A DNA stretch of 64,000 nucleotides from Blastococcus sp. VKM Ac-2987 (GCF_026967805.1 NZ_JAPVBG010000002.1:1066238-1130237), one strand, 5' to 3'. Counted from the first letter of the stretch, positions 16,566 to 26,543 are shown. A program made the numbers and translations. The notes: a model not told the origin generated them from the letters alone.

Positions 16566-18009
16566 CCGGCGCCGCCGCGACGGTGGGCCGGTAGACCCGG
16601 CCGAGGACTCCGGCGAGCAGTCGTTCGGCGACGGGCCGGGGCAGCGCGGCGACCAGCGCGTGCACCGGCGCCATGCGCGCGGGGAGCGATCTGCCGGAGA
16701 CCCCGGCGAGCTCCAGCAGCGCCTCGACCTCGGCGACGGTCAGCGCCGACGGGTCGATGGTGGCGGCCGCGGCGACCAGCTCCGCGTCGGGGACCGGGCG
16801 GGGGAGCGCGGCGGCCGCCCGGGCGGCGTCGCGGAGATCGGCCAGCAGCGCGTCCACCCGGCCGGCGGTCGCGGCCGTGACGGTCAGGTGCACCGTGGCG
16901 GGCAGGTCCCCGCGGTCCTGGGCGAACGGCGGCTGCGGCTGGATCAGCCAGCCCCGGGCGGTCATCTCGTCGGCGAGGTTCAGCACGTCGACGGCGTCCG
17001 GCCCGTCCTGCGCGACCGCGACGAGAGTCGCCACCGGGCGGCCGACGACCCGCAGCCCGTCGATCCCGGCGATCCCCTCCGCGAGCCGCACGGTGGCGTC
17101 CCGGGCCCGCCCGGCGAGCTCGCGGTAGCCCTCGGTGCCCAGCCACCGGTGCACCGCCCACGCGGCGGCCATGGCGCCGGCCGGGCGGGTCCCGGCCAGC
17201 GTCGGGTTGACCACCGGGTAGCCCGGCCACCCGGCGGTGCTGAACCAGTGCGCGTGCCGCAGCTCCGGGGTGGCGGTGAGCAGCACCGAGACGCCCTTCG
17301 GCGCGTAGCCGTACTTGTGCAGGTCCACCGACAGCGAGGTGACGCCCGGGACCGAGAGGTCGAACGGCTCGGGGACGTCGTCGAGGAAGGGCAGCACCCA
17401 GCCACCGATGCAGGCGTCGACGTGGCACGGCACGCCGGCCGCGGCCGCCAGGCCGGCGATCTCGCCCACCGGGTCGAGCACGCCGTGGGGGTAGGACGGC
17501 GCGCTGACCACCACCAGTACCGTCCGCTCGTCCAGCAGCCGCACCACCGCCGCGGGATCGGCCCGGCAGGTGACCGGGTCGACCGGCACGTCCCGCACCT
17601 CGACGTCGAACAGGTGCGCCGCCTTGCGGAAGGCCGGGTGCGCGGTCACCGGCAGCAGCAGCACCGGCCGCCCGGTGCCGCCGGCCGCCCGCCAGTGCTC
17701 GCGGGCGGCGAGGACGGCGAGCTGGCAGCTCTCGGTGCCACCGCTGGTGAGCGTCCCGACGGCGTCCGGCCCGCCGCCGAGCAGGCCCAGGGCGGCGCCG
17801 ACGAGGTCGTTCTCGATCCGGGCAACGCTGGGGAACGCGGTCGGGTCCAGCGCGTTCGTCCACTGGAACGCCACCTGGGCGGCGGCGGCGAGCTCGTCGA
17901 CGTCCGGGCGCCCCGAGTCGTAGACGTAGGCCATCGTCGCACCGCCGTGGGTGGGCACGTCGCCGGCCTGCAGCGCGGTCAGTTCGGCGAGCACGTCCTG
18001 CGGGTTCAC
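16555..18009 (-). CDS. PLP-dependent decarboxylase, sphingosine-phosphate-lyase-like
   Basis: 484 residues, GTG start with AGGAGG seven bases upstream. It is a group II decarboxylase fold: TSGGTESCQLAVLAAREHW (cofactor phosphate), HVDACIGGWVLPF (Asp of the PLP ring) and SLSVDLHKYGYAPKG (Schiff-base Lys). The pattern is nearer to sphingosine-1-phosphate lyase and tyrosine decarboxylase-like proteins than to glutamate decarboxylase. The substrate is unknown. Its start overlaps the stop of the upstream transporter gene (GTGA), so the two are translationally coupled and probably act on the same compound. Confidence 0.85.
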   Translation of the reverse strand: MNPQDVLAELTALQAGDVPTHGGATMAYVYDSGRPDVDELAAAAQVAFQWTNALDPTAFPSVARIENDLVGAALGLLGGGPDAVGTLTSGGTESCQLAVLAAREHWRAAGGTGRPVLLLPVTAHPAFRKAAHLFDVEVRDVPVDPVTCRADPAAVVRLLDERTVLVVVSAPSYPHGVLDPVGEIAGLAAAAGVPCHVDACIGGWVLPFLDDVPEPFDLSVPGVTSLSVDLHKYGYAPKGVSVLLTATPELRHAHWFSTAGWPGYPVVNPTLAGTRPAGAMAAAWAVHRWLGTEGYRELAGRARDATVRLAEGIAGIDGLRVVGRPVATLVAVAQDGPDAVDVLNLADEMTARGWLIQPQPPFAQDRGDLPATVHLTVTAATAGRVDALLADLRDAARAAAALPRPVPDAELVAAAATIDPSALTVAEVEALLELAGVSGRSLPARMAPVHALVAALPRPVAERLLAGVLGRVYRPTVAAAPVSG

Positions 18010-19349
18010 GCGGGGACCTCCTGGGCGGGTGTGGGAGCGAGCCGGTACCGGGCGAGCACGGGGATGCTGGCCAGCACGACGAGGGCCGGGACGACGGTGA
18101 ACCCGAGGCGCACCGCGAGCACGGCCGCGCCGGACTGGACGACGACCTCGTCGCCGGTCGTGGAGACGTAGCCGGCCAGGGCCAGCAGGGCGCCGAGCAG
18201 GCCCGGCCCGACGGCCAGGCCGAGGGTCTCCGCCGCCGTCCAGACGCCGGTGAACACCCCGGCCCGGCGGTCGCCCGACGCGGCCTCGTCGGCGGCGATC
18301 ACGTCGGGCAGCATCGCCAGCGGGAACATCTGCATGCCGGCGTAGCCCACCCCGACGAGGACCACGAGCGGCAGCGCCACGGCGGTGCCGCCCTCGGGGA
18401 CCACCGCGAGCACCGCGGCGCCGGCGCCGAACAGCGCCGAGGCCAGGAGCAGCCCCCTCCGCTTGCCCAGCCGGCGGCCGACCCGCAGCCAGACGGGCAT
18501 GACGAGGATCGCCGGCCCCACGAGCGCGGCGAACAGCAGCGTCCCGGCCGCCGGGTCGCCGAGCACCTGCTCGGAGAAGTACGGCACCCCGGCGAGCATC
18601 ACGCCGATGCCCAGGGCCTGGACGACGAAGCCGGTGAGCAGCACCCGGAACGGGCGGGACCGCCAGGCGAGCGCCAGGGTGGCGCCCAGCCGGCCCTCGC
18701 TGCGCGCCCGCGTCAGGGTCGGCGCCCGCCGGGTGCCGGCGACGGCGCCCAGCATCCCGACCGCCAGGAGCACGGCCACGAACACCGCCATGGCCAGGTA
18801 GCCGCCGCGCCCGCCGCCGGCGAGGTCGACGACGGCCGGTGCGCCGGCCCCCGCCAGCAGGATGCCCAGCGCCAGCGCGGCGACCCGCCACGACATGAGC
18901 GTCGACCGCTCGTCCGGATCGTCGGTGATCTCCGCCGGCTGGGCGACGTAGGGCACCTGGAAGCAGCCGTAGGCGGTGGCGGCCAGCAGGAAGGCGGCCG
19001 CAACCCATGCCGCCGCGAGCGCCGGGGGCGCGGACGGCCCGGCGAACACCAGCACGAACAGCGGCGGGAGGGTCAGGCCGCCCGCGAGCATCCAGGGCCG
19101 GCGGGGGCCCCAGCGGCTCGCGGTGCGGTCCGACCGGCTGCCGATCCACGGGTTGAGCCAGACGTCCCACGCCTTGGGGAGGAACACCACCAGGCCGGCG
19201 ATCCCGGCGGCGACGCCGAGGACGTCGGTCAGGTAGTACAGGAGCAGCAGCCCGGGCACCGTCCCGAACGCCGCCGTCCCGATCGAGCCCAGGGCGTAGC
19301 CCAGGTGGGTGCCCCGGGTCAGCCGGGCGCTCGATGAGACGGCGGTCAC
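18006..19349 (-). CDS. MFS transporter of the GPH (cation symporter) family
   Basis: 447 residues with about 12 hydrophobic helices. The motif after helix 2 (WDVWLNPWIGSRSDRT...WGPRRPWML) is diagnostic of glycoside-pentoside-hexuronide:cation symporters. Helix 4 has the AYGCFQVPYVAQPAEITDD loop. These normally import sugars or glycosides with H+ or Na+. The GTGA overlap with the decarboxylase gene downstream suggests a dedicated uptake-and-cleavage or exchange pair. A TACGGT box at 19359-19364 is 9 bases upstream of the GTG. Confidence 0.85.
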   Translation of the reverse strand: MTAVSSSARLTRGTHLGYALGSIGTAAFGTVPGLLLLYYLTDVLGVAAGIAGLVVFLPKAWDVWLNPWIGSRSDRTASRWGPRRPWMLAGGLTLPPLFVLVFAGPSAPPALAAAWVAAAFLLAATAYGCFQVPYVAQPAEITDDPDERSTLMSWRVAALALGILLAGAGAPAVVDLAGGGRGGYLAMAVFVAVLLAVGMLGAVAGTRRAPTLTRARSEGRLGATLALAWRSRPFRVLLTGFVVQALGIGVMLAGVPYFSEQVLGDPAAGTLLFAALVGPAILVMPVWLRVGRRLGKRRGLLLASALFGAGAAVLAVVPEGGTAVALPLVVLVGVGYAGMQMFPLAMLPDVIAADEAASGDRRAGVFTGVWTAAETLGLAVGPGLLGALLALAGYVSTTGDEVVVQSGAAVLAVRLGFTVVPALVVLASIPVLARYRLAPTPAQEVPA

Positions 19350-19369
19350 GAGATCGGAACCGTAGCGGG

Positions 19370-20557
19370 TCAGTCGCCCTTCACGTTGACCAGCTGGCGC
19401 AGCGTGTGCCGGATCTCCACGAGGTCGGCGGCGTCGGCCATCACCTGGTCGACGTCCTTGTAGGCCGCGGGGATCTCGTCGAGGAAGGCGTCGCTGTGCC
19501 GCCACTCGATGCCCGTCATGGACTCCTCCAGCTGGGCGCGGGTGAACGTCCTGCGGGCCTTCGTGCGCGAGAACACCCGCCCCGCGCCGTGCGGCGACGA
19601 CTCCAGCGACTCCGGGTTGCCGAGCCCGCTGACCACGTAGCTCGCCGTCCCCATCGAGCCGGGGATCAGCCCGGCCTGCCCCTCCTTCGCCTGGATGGCG
19701 CCCTTCCGGGACACCCACAGCTGCTCGCCGAAGTGCTCCTCGTGCTGGGTGAAGTTGTGGTGGCAGTTGACGCGCTCGAGCTCCGGCGTCTCGTCGGCGC
19801 GCAGGTGCCGGGCCAGGCAGCCGGCGACCCGGTCCATCATCTCCTCGCGGTTGAGCAGCGCGAAGTGCTGCGCCCACCGCAGCTCGGCGATGTACCGGTC
19901 GAACTCCGGGGTGCCCTCGTCGAGCCAGGCGAGGTCGCGGTCGGGCAGGTCGAGGCTGTCCCGGCGGGCCCGGTCCTGCGCGATCGCGATGTGCTTCTGG
20001 GCGATCCGGTTGCCCACGCCGCGGCTGCCGGAGTGCAGGAACAGCCAGACGCGGTCCTGCTCGTCGGCGGTCACCTCGATGAAGTGGTTCCCCGAGCCGA
20101 GGCTGCCCAGCTGCATCGCCCAGTTCGGCGCCGTCGTCGTCACCGAGTGCAGCACCCGGTCGCCGAGCTCGTCGGCCGTCGCCTCCAGCTCGGCGACCCG
20201 GCGCCGGGCCGACTCGGTGAGCTTCTTGTTGTACCGGCCGGCCGACAGGGGCACCGCCCGCTCGATGTCGCCGCGCAGCGGCGCCAGCGGGCCCCGCGCT
20301 CGCACCTCGTCCACCGGCCACGGTGTGCGGACGGCGATCATCCCGCAGCCGATGTCGACGCCGACCGCCGCCGGGATGATGGCGGCCCGGGTCGGCAGCA
20401 CGGAACCGACGGTGGCGCCCTTGCCCAGGTGTGCGTCGGGCATGAGGGCCACGTGCGGGTCCACGATGTCGAGGGAGGCGGTGCGCTCGGCCTGGGCCAG
20501 GGTCGCGTCGTCGAGGATGCTCGCCCAGTTCAGCAGCTTGTCCGACAGTCTCTCCAC
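19370..20557 (-). CDS. rtcB: RNA-splicing ligase RtcB
   Basis: 395 residues from the GTG at 20557. Metal-site motifs VGVDIGCGMIAV (Cys), GSGNHFIEV, FLHSGSRGVGN and NCHHNFTQHEEH are present, and SSPHGAGRVFSRTKARRTF carries the His that is guanylylated in catalysis. RtcB joins RNA 2',3'-cyclic phosphate or 3'-phosphate ends to 5'-OH ends using GTP. No archease or RtcA gene is adjacent. The MFS gene starts just downstream with its own -10 box. Confidence 0.95.
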   Translation of the reverse strand: MERLSDKLLNWASILDDATLAQAERTASLDIVDPHVALMPDAHLGKGATVGSVLPTRAAIIPAAVGVDIGCGMIAVRTPWPVDEVRARGPLAPLRGDIERAVPLSAGRYNKKLTESARRRVAELEATADELGDRVLHSVTTTAPNWAMQLGSLGSGNHFIEVTADEQDRVWLFLHSGSRGVGNRIAQKHIAIAQDRARRDSLDLPDRDLAWLDEGTPEFDRYIAELRWAQHFALLNREEMMDRVAGCLARHLRADETPELERVNCHHNFTQHEEHFGEQLWVSRKGAIQAKEGQAGLIPGSMGTASYVVSGLGNPESLESSPHGAGRVFSRTKARRTFTRAQLEESMTGIEWRHSDAFLDEIPAAYKDVDQVMADAADLVEIRHTLRQLVNVKGD

Positions 20558-20632
20558 GGATCGAGTCTGCGGTGCCCGGCCGGTCGAGGCGACCGGTTTG
20601 TCCCGACGCCGCATCGCGGTACCCAGCGGCGC

Positions 20633-20929
20633 ATGGGAGCCAGCAGGGCGGCGGTCGCCGCCACGGGTCAGTGGGTCGACCCCGACGACGGGGTCCGGTA
20701 CCCCGCCGGGGAGGTGCACGCGTGGGAGCGCGGGCGCAACGAGACCGCCTGCGGGCTGTCGCTGCACCGCTCCCGGCTGACCCGTTTCCCGCACGTCGGC
20801 TGGCCCGACGTCCAGCCGGAGTCCGGCCGGCACGCCGAGGAGGTGCAGGAGGTCTGCCGCCGCTGCCGGGCGGCCCAGGGCGCCCGCCGGGACGACCGCG
20901 GCTGGACGCGGACCGATCCCCGCCCGTGA
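20633..20929 (+). CDS. Small conserved-looking hypothetical protein with Cys/His core
   Basis: 98 residues from the ATG at 20633. I do not recognise a named domain. The core HAWERGRNETACGLSLHRS, then RFPHVGWPDVQPESG and VQEVCRRCRAAQ, has the spacing of a small metal-binding protein (one Cys in TACG, a C-x2-C near the end). It resembles unnamed short actinobacterial proteins with a conserved Trp/Cys/His pattern. It is divergent from rtcB (75 bases apart) and converges on the next gene with 12 bases between them. Confidence 0.65.
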   Translation: MGASRAAVAATGQWVDPDDGVRYPAGEVHAWERGRNETACGLSLHRSRLTRFPHVGWPDVQPESGRHAEEVQEVCRRCRAAQGARRDDRGWTRTDPRP

Positions 20930-20941
20930 CGGCGGGCCGGC

Positions 20942-21655
20942 TCAGCCCGAGCTGAGCAGCCGGTCCACCAGCGGGTCGACGGCCGAGTGCAGCTCCGTGT
21001 TGGTGTAGGCGAACACGACGGTGGCGACGACGAACAGCGGCACCAGCGCCGCCTTCTCCACGGTGGCCCCGGTGCGGATCGGCGAGAGGGCCAGCCGCTT
21101 GCGCCTGACCAGCCAGAGCAGCGGCACCGGCACCCCCGCGGTGGTGATCGCGTCGCCGGCGATGTGGGTCAGCACGCCCGCGGCCACCGCCCAGGGCAGC
21201 CACGACGGGGTGGTGGCGTGGTCCAGCAGCAGCCAGGCGCCGCCCCACGAGAGCACCAGGTTGCCCAGGATCGTCGTCTCGGTGCGGCCCGGGATGACGA
21301 AGTGGAGGGCGCGCAGCGCGAGCCCGATGGCCAGGGCGAGCAGCAGCAGGCTGGACCAGAACGCGGTCGCGGCCGCCACGGCCAGGGCCCCGAAGGCGAG
21401 CGGGGCGAGGACCGCGTCGTGGGTGCCCCAGCGGTGCCCGCCGGACAGCGCCCCGATCGCGCCCGCGGGCACGTCGGTGACCGGGCCCCACATGTCCGAC
21501 ACGGTGGAGTTGCGGTGGTCGAGGTCGGGGAGCATCGCGAACCCGCCGACGGCGGCCACCCAGGCCGCCTGGCCGACCGCTCCCTGCACCGGGGCCCACG
21601 GCAGGGTCGCTGCACCTGCGGCGAGGCCGGAGAGCGCATGAGAGTGACCGAGCAT
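20942..21655 (-). CDS. Membrane-bound metal-dependent hydrolase, YdjM/DUF457 family
   Basis: 237 residues. It begins MLGHSHALSGLAAG and has GFAMLPDLDHRNS and LTHIAGDAITTAG, the conserved His/Asp motifs of the LexA-regulated YdjM-like membrane hydrolases. About six hydrophobic helices follow the first motif. The precise reaction is unknown for the family. It is on the same strand as the ATPase upstream, 60 bases away. Confidence 0.85.
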   Translation of the reverse strand: MLGHSHALSGLAAGAATLPWAPVQGAVGQAAWVAAVGGFAMLPDLDHRNSTVSDMWGPVTDVPAGAIGALSGGHRWGTHDAVLAPLAFGALAVAAATAFWSSLLLLALAIGLALRALHFVIPGRTETTILGNLVLSWGGAWLLLDHATTPSWLPWAVAAGVLTHIAGDAITTAGVPVPLLWLVRRKRLALSPIRTGATVEKAALVPLFVVATVVFAYTNTELHSAVDPLVDRLLSSG

Positions 21656-21717
21656 GAGCCCAGCGTGCCGCCGCGCCCTGGCCCGCCCGGGCAGGCGGCG
21701 CGGCGTGTCCTCGTCGT

Positions 21718-22458
21718 TCAGCCGTCGAGCAGGTGGCGCAGCAACCGCTCGGGCGCGTCGAAGAAGCTCTGCCAGTCCTGCACCAGGTCCAGCTCGGCCC
21801 ACGGGCGCGCGGTGAAGCCCGCCCCGTCCAGCTCGTAGACGCGGGCCCCCGGGAGCGCGGCGAGCACGGGGGAGTGGGTGGCCAGCAGGACCTGCGACCC
21901 CGTCGCGGCGACGCCGTGCAGCAGCGCCATCAGCCGCAGCGACGACCGGAACGACAGCGCCGACTCCGGCTCGTCGAGCACCCACAGCCCGCGCTCCGTG
22001 GTCCGCGACTCCAGCAGTGCGAGAAAGCCCTCGCCGTGGGAGCGAGCGTTGAGCGGGACGCCGTCGAACGCGCGCAGCTCGGAGGCGGCGCTGTCGATGC
22101 CGGTGAAGACATCGTGCATGGCCTCGCCGCGCAGCCAGACGCCGCCCTGCGGCCGGGGTCGTTCGCCGGCGAGCTCCAGGTCCCGCCACAGGTCGGCGTC
22201 CTCGGCGGAGGGCAGCGGGCCCCAGTGCTTCACCGCGGCGGTCAGCGAGGCGCTCCAGGCGTGCGCGACCGCCTCGACGAGCGTGGACTTGCCACTGCCG
22301 TTCTCCCCGACGACCACCGTCACCGGGGCGAGCTCCATCCCGGCCGCGCGCAGCTGCGCGACGCCCGGCAGCCCCCAGAACCAGGCGCCGGGATCGGTGA
22401 CGTCGGCCCGGACGCGCACCCGCGACAGCGGCAGGTCGCCTCCGGTGGGTGCGGGCAC
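21718..22458 (-). CDS. ABC-class AAA ATPase (predicted soluble ATP-binding protein)
   Basis: 246 residues. Walker A is VVGENGSGKSTLVEAVAH, the signature-like segment is LNARSHGEGFLALL, Walker B is LWVLDEPESALS, and the switch His is in LLATHSPVLAAL. It has no transmembrane part and no coiled-coil insertion, so it belongs to the small OLD/SMC-like ATPases often annotated as predicted ATPase. The role is unknown. The GTG at 22458 is 10 bases after the DUF6104 stop, which implies co-transcription. Confidence 0.8.
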   Translation of the reverse strand: MPAPTGGDLPLSRVRVRADVTDPGAWFWGLPGVAQLRAAGMELAPVTVVVGENGSGKSTLVEAVAHAWSASLTAAVKHWGPLPSAEDADLWRDLELAGERPRPQGGVWLRGEAMHDVFTGIDSAASELRAFDGVPLNARSHGEGFLALLESRTTERGLWVLDEPESALSFRSSLRLMALLHGVAATGSQVLLATHSPVLAALPGARVYELDGAGFTARPWAELDLVQDWQSFFDAPERLLRHLLDG

Positions 22459-22468
22459 GCCGGACCGG

Positions 22469-22657
22469 TCAGTCGTCGAGCTCGTCGTCGTCCGTGCCGC
22501 CGCGGGCCAGCCAGGTGGCCAGCCGCTCGACGGGCACCTCGAAGTCGGGGTGCTGGTCGACGAACGCCTGCATCTGGTCGGCCAGCCAGGCGAGGGTGAC
22601 CTGCTCCCCGCCCCGCCGTTCGACGAGCTCTTCCAGGCCCCGGTCGGTGAAGTACAT
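22469..22657 (-). CDS. DUF6104 family protein
   Basis: 62 residues: MYFTDRGLEELVERRGGEQ, then WLADQMQAFVDQHPDFEVP and a C-terminal ERLATWLARGG with an acidic tail. This matches the short DUF6104 proteins found beside the kgd/sucA gene in many actinomycetes. Function unknown. A TAGGTT -10 box ends 7 bases before the ATG, and the kgd terminator lies upstream, so it has its own leaderless transcript. Confidence 0.85.
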   Translation of the reverse strand: MYFTDRGLEELVERRGGEQVTLAWLADQMQAFVDQHPDFEVPVERLATWLARGGTDDDELDD

Positions 22658-22664
22658 GCCGCAG

Positions 22665-22670
22665 AACCTA
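22665..22670 (-). promoter_or_regulatory. -10 box of the DUF6104 gene (leaderless)
   Basis: TAGGTT on the reverse strand, 7 bases before the ATG at 22657. Confidence 0.5.
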
Positions 22671-22673
22671 CGA

Positions 22674-22706
22674 CGCCCGGTCCCCGAGGTGATCGGGGAC
22701 CGGGCG
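22674..22706 (-). terminator. Hairpin downstream of kgd
   Basis: Arms 22674-22687 and 22693-22706 are perfect 14-bp complements with a 5-base loop, 25 bases past the kgd stop. It abuts the DUF6104 promoter. Confidence 0.7.
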
Positions 22707-22730
22707 ACGTGGACGGGACGGGCGGTCGGG

Positions 22731-25700
22731 TCAGTCCCCGAAGGCCTCGGCGACCAGCTTGCGCTGCTCGACCTCGTGCACCTTCGCCGAGCCGACGGCC
22801 GGGCTGGCCGAGGCGCGACGGCTGACCCGCCGCAGCTTCCGGCCCTCCGGCAGCTCCTCGGGCAGGTTGACCGCCATGAACTGCCAGGCGCCCATGTTCG
22901 CCGGCTCCTCCTGCACCCACACCACGTCGGTGGCGTTGGCGTACCGCTCGAGCTCGGCGCGGATCTGCTCGGCCGGCAGCGGGTACAGCTGCTCGACCCG
23001 CACGATGGCGATGTCGGCGGTGCCCTCGGACTCCCGCTGCGCCATCAGGTCGTAGGCGACCTTGCCGCTGCAGAGCAGGACGCGCTTCACGGCGCCGGCG
23101 TCCAGCGGCTCGCCGCCGACCCCGGTGTCGGGCAGCACCGGGCGGAAGTTCTGCTCGGTGAAGTCGGCGACCGGGCTGACCGCCGCCTTCGCCCGCAGCA
23201 GCGACTTCGGCGTGAAGACGACCAGCGGCCGGTGCACGTCGGAGAGCGCCTGGCGGCGGAGCAGGTGGAAGTAGTTGCCGGGGGTCGTGCAGTTGGCGAC
23301 GGTCATGTTGTTCTCCGCCGACAGCTGCAGGAACCGCTCGATCCGGCCGCTGGAGTGGTCGGGGCCCTGCCCCTCCATGCCGTGCGGCAGCAGCAGGACG
23401 ACGCCGGAGCGCTGACCCCACTTCGCCTCGCCGGAGCTGATGAACTCGTCGATGACCATCTGGGCGCCGTCGACGAAGTCACCGAACTGGGCCTCCCACA
23501 GCACCAGGGCCTTGGGGTTGGCCACCGAGTAGCCGTACTCGAAGCCCAGCGCGGCGTACTCGGACAGCAGCGAGTCGTAGACGAAGAACTTCGCCTGGTC
23601 CTCGGTCAGGCTGGCCAGCGGCGTGTACTCCGAGCCGTTCTCCCGGTCGATGAGCACCGAGTGGCGCTGCACGAAGGTGCCGCGGCGGGAGTCCTGGCCG
23701 GCCAGGCGGACCGGCACGCCCTCCATGAGCAGCGACCCGAAGGCCAGCAGCTCGCCCATGGCCCAGTCGACGCCGCCCTCGCTGACCATCGCGGCCCGCT
23801 TCTCCAGCATCTTCTGCAGCTTGGGGTGCGGGGTGAAGTCCGGCGGGAAGGAGACGTGCGCGTCGCCGATGGCCTTGAGGACCTCCTGCGTGGTCGCCGT
23901 CTGCACGGTGGACTGCGCCGTGTCCGGGTCCATCACCGGCGCGGGCTTGGAGGAGTCCTGCGCGTCGTGGGTCTCGGCGAAGGCGCGCTCCAGCTGGCCG
24001 CGGTAGTCCTTGAGGGCCTCCTCGGCCTCCTCGAGCGTGATGTCGCCGCGGCCGACCAGCGCCTCGGTGTACAGCTTCCGGACGGAGCGCTTGCGGTCGA
24101 TGATGTCGTACATCTGGGGCTGGGTCATCGACGGGTCGTCGCCCTCGTTGTGCCCGCGACGGCGGTAGCAGACGAGGTCGATGACGACGTCCTTCCTGAA
24201 CTGCTGCCGGTACTCGACGGCGAGCCGGGCGACCCGCACGCAGGCCTCCGGGTCGTCGCCGTTCACGTGGAAGATCGGGGCGTTGACCATCCGCGCGACG
24301 TCGGTCGAGTAGAGGGTCGAGCGCGCCGAGCCGGGGCTGGTGGTGAACCCGACCTGGTTGTTGATGACCACGTGCACGGTGCCGCCGGTGCGGTAGCCCC
24401 GCAGCTGGGAGAGGTTCAGCGTCTCCTGGACGACGCCCTGGCCGGCGAAGGCGGAGTCGCCGTGCAGCAGGACGGGGAGGACCGTGAAGCCCTGCTCGCC
24501 CTTGTCGATCATGTCCTGCTTGGCGCGGACGATGCCCTCGAGGACGGGGTTCACCGTCTCCAGGTGGCTCGGGTTGCTGGCCAGGGAGACGGCGATCTCG
24601 GCGTCGGTGTGGAACGGGTTGCGGAACGTCCCGGTGGCTCCGAGGTGGTACTTCACGTCGCCGGAGCCCTGGACCGTGCCCGGGTCGATGTTGCCCTCGA
24701 ACTCGCCGAAGATCTTGGCGTAGCTCTTGCCGAGGACGTTGGCCAGGATGTTGAGCCGGCCGCGGTGGGCCATGCCGATCGCGACCTCGTCGAGCCCGTG
24801 GTCGGTGCCGGCGATGAGCACCTCGTCGAGGATCGGGATGACCGACTCCCCGCCCTCCAGGCTGAACCGCTTCTGCCCGACGTACTTCGTCTGCAGGAAC
24901 GTCTCGAACGCCTCGGCGGCGTTGAGCCGGCCGAGGACGTGCTTCTGCTTCTCGCGGTCGGGCTGCTCGTGCTTGACCTCGATCCGCTGCTGGAGCCACT
25001 CGCGCTCCTCGGGATCGGTGATGTGCATGTACTCCACGCCGACCGTGCGGCAGTAGGAGTTGCGCAGCACGCCGAGGATGTCCCGCAGCGCCATGAGGCG
25101 CTCACCGGCGAACCCGCCGACCGGGAACGCCCGGTCGAGGTCCCACAGGGTCAGGCCGTGCTGGAGGATGTCCAGGTCGGGGTGGGTGCGGACCTTGAAC
25201 TCGAGCGGGTCGGTGTCGGCCATCAGGTGGCCGTTGCGCCGGTAGGCCTCGATGACCTCGATGACCCGGGCCTGCTTGTCGATCTGCCCCTCGCGGGTGA
25301 CCCGCGCGTCCGCCATCCAGCGCACCGGCTCGTAGGGGATCCGGAGCGAGCGGAAGACGTCGTCGTAGAAGCCGTCCTCGCCCAGCAGGAGCGAGTGCAG
25401 CGTGCGCAGGAAGTCGCCGGACTCGGCGCCCTGGATGATCCGGTGGTCGTAGGTCGAGGTGAGCGTGATGATCTTCGAGACGCCCATCTCGGTGAGCACA
25501 TCGGGGCTCATCCCCTGGAACTCGGCCGGGTACTCCATGGCACCCACGCCGATGATGGCGCCCTGACCGGCGGTCAGCCGGGGCACCGAGTGGTTGGTGC
25601 CGATCGTGCCGGGGTTGGTCAGGCTGATCGTGGTGCCGGAGAAGTCCTCCATCGTCAGCTTGTTGTTCCGCGCCCGGCGGATGATGTCCTCGTAGGCGGC

Positions 25701-26543
25701 CCAGAACTGGGCGAAGTCCATCTCCTCGGCGGCCTTGATCGAGGCGACCACCAGCGACCGCGAACCGTCGGGCTTGGGCAGGTCGATGGCCAGGCCGAAG
25801 TTCACGTGCTCGGGCTGGACGTGCACCGGCTTGCCGTCGACCTCGGCGAAGGCGCTGTTCATGTTCGGGAACGCGTCGAGCGCCCGGACCAGCGCGTAGC
25901 CGATCAGGTGGGTGAAGGAGATCTTCCCGCCGCGGGCGCGCTTGAGGTGGTTGTTGATGACGATGCGGTTGTCGGCCAGCAGCTTCGCCGGCACCGCGCG
26001 CACGCTGGTCGCCGTCGGCACGGTGAGCGACGCGTTCATGTTCTTGACCACCGCCGCGGCCGCGCCGCGCAGCGGGGACTGCGCGCCGCCGGCGACCGGG
26101 AGCTTGGGCGCGGCCTTGGCGGCGGGGGCGCTCTCGGCGGCGGGCTGGCTGGTCTTCTGCACGGGCGAGCTCCCCGTCGGCTGGGACCCGGCGGCCGGGC
26201 TCTGGACGTCGGGCTTCTTCGGGGCGGCGGGCGCCTGCTCCGCGTCGGCCTGCTTGGGAGCGGCCTGCTTGGGAGCGGCCTGCTTCGGAGCTGCCTGCTC
26301 GGGGGCGGGCTGCTCCGCGTCGGCCTTCTCGGGGGCTCCGTCGCCGCCCGACGCCGGCTCCCGGTCGCCACCGGCGGGCGTACCCGGCCGGTAGTCGGCG
26401 AAGAACTCGTGCCACGCCTGATCGACGCTGGACGGGTCGGCGAGGAACTGCTGGTACATCTCCTCGACCAGCCACTCGTTGGTGCCGAAACCGGCGACCG
26501 GGGACGAGGTGGACGACGGGCGGGATGAGTTCACGCTTGACAC
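22731..26543 (-). CDS. kgd: Multifunctional 2-oxoglutarate decarboxylase/dehydrogenase E1-E2 fusion
   Basis: 1270 residues from the GTG at 26543 (a GTG at 26534 is an alternative). The N-terminus [16 protein letters not shown] is the E1 targeting helix. It is followed by an Ala/Pro/Lys/Gln-rich linker, an E2-type acyltransferase domain with [16 protein letters not shown] (catalytic His near residue 360), and the thiamine-diphosphate E1o domain ([35 protein letters not shown]). There is no lipoyl domain. In Mycobacterium and Corynebacterium this protein feeds 2-oxoglutarate into the TCA cycle and is held back by the FHA protein OdhI/GarA binding its E1 part. Confidence 0.96.
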   Translation of the reverse strand: MSSVNSSRPSSTSSPVAGFGTNEWLVEEMYQQFLADPSSVDQAWHEFFADYRPGTPAGGDREPASGGDGAPEKADAEQPAPEQAAPKQAAPKQAAPKQADAEQAPAAPKKPDVQSPAAGSQPTGSSPVQKTSQPAAESAPAAKAAPKLPVAGGAQSPLRGAAAAVVKNMNASLTVPTATSVRAVPAKLLADNRIVINNHLKRARGGKISFTHLIGYALVRALDAFPNMNSAFAEVDGKPVHVQPEHVNFGLAIDLPKPDGSRSLVVASIKAAEEMDFAQFWAAYEDIIRRARNNKLTMEDFSGTTISLTNPGTIGTNHSVPRLTAGQGAIIGVGAMEYPAEFQGMSPDVLTEMGVSKIITLTSTYDHRIIQGAESGDFLRTLHSLLLGEDGFYDDVFRSLRIPYEPVRWMADARVTREGQIDKQARVIEVIEAYRRNGHLMADTDPLEFKVRTHPDLDILQHGLTLWDLDRAFPVGGFAGERLMALRDILGVLRNSYCRTVGVEYMHITDPEEREWLQQRIEVKHEQPDREKQKHVLGRLNAAEAFETFLQTKYVGQKRFSLEGGESVIPILDEVLIAGTDHGLDEVAIGMAHRGRLNILANVLGKSYAKIFGEFEGNIDPGTVQGSGDVKYHLGATGTFRNPFHTDAEIAVSLASNPSHLETVNPVLEGIVRAKQDMIDKGEQGFTVLPVLLHGDSAFAGQGVVQETLNLSQLRGYRTGGTVHVVINNQVGFTTSPGSARSTLYSTDVARMVNAPIFHVNGDDPEACVRVARLAVEYRQQFRKDVVIDLVCYRRRGHNEGDDPSMTQPQMYDIIDRKRSVRKLYTEALVGRGDITLEEAEEALKDYRGQLERAFAETHDAQDSSKPAPVMDPDTAQSTVQTATTQEVLKAIGDAHVSFPPDFTPHPKLQKMLEKRAAMVSEGGVDWAMGELLAFGSLLMEGVPVRLAGQDSRRGTFVQRHSVLIDRENGSEYTPLASLTEDQAKFFVYDSLLSEYAALGFEYGYSVANPKALVLWEAQFGDFVDGAQMVIDEFISSGEAKWGQRSGVVLLLPHGMEGQGPDHSSGRIERFLQLSAENNMTVANCTTPGNYFHLLRRQALSDVHRPLVVFTPKSLLRAKAAVSPVADFTEQNFRPVLPDTGVGGEPLDAGAVKRVLLCSGKVAYDLMAQRESEGTADIAIVRVEQLYPLPAEQIRAELERYANATDVVWVQEEPANMGAWQFMAVNLPEELPEGRKLRRVSRRASASPAVGSAKVHEVEQRKLVAEAFGD
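26251..26295 (-). repeat. 15-bp tandem repeat in the kgd linker
   Basis: Three consecutive 15-base units (26251-26265, 26266-26280, 26281-26295); the first two are identical and the third differs at two bases. They encode repeated AAPKQ in the flexible linker before the acyltransferase domain. Confidence 0.85.

Noticed and set aside
22449-26528. 1359-codon open frame antisense to kgd
   Set aside because: It mirrors the kgd codons and is rich in Val, Gly, Arg, His and Leu runs with no recognisable domain; long antisense frames are normal at this GC content.
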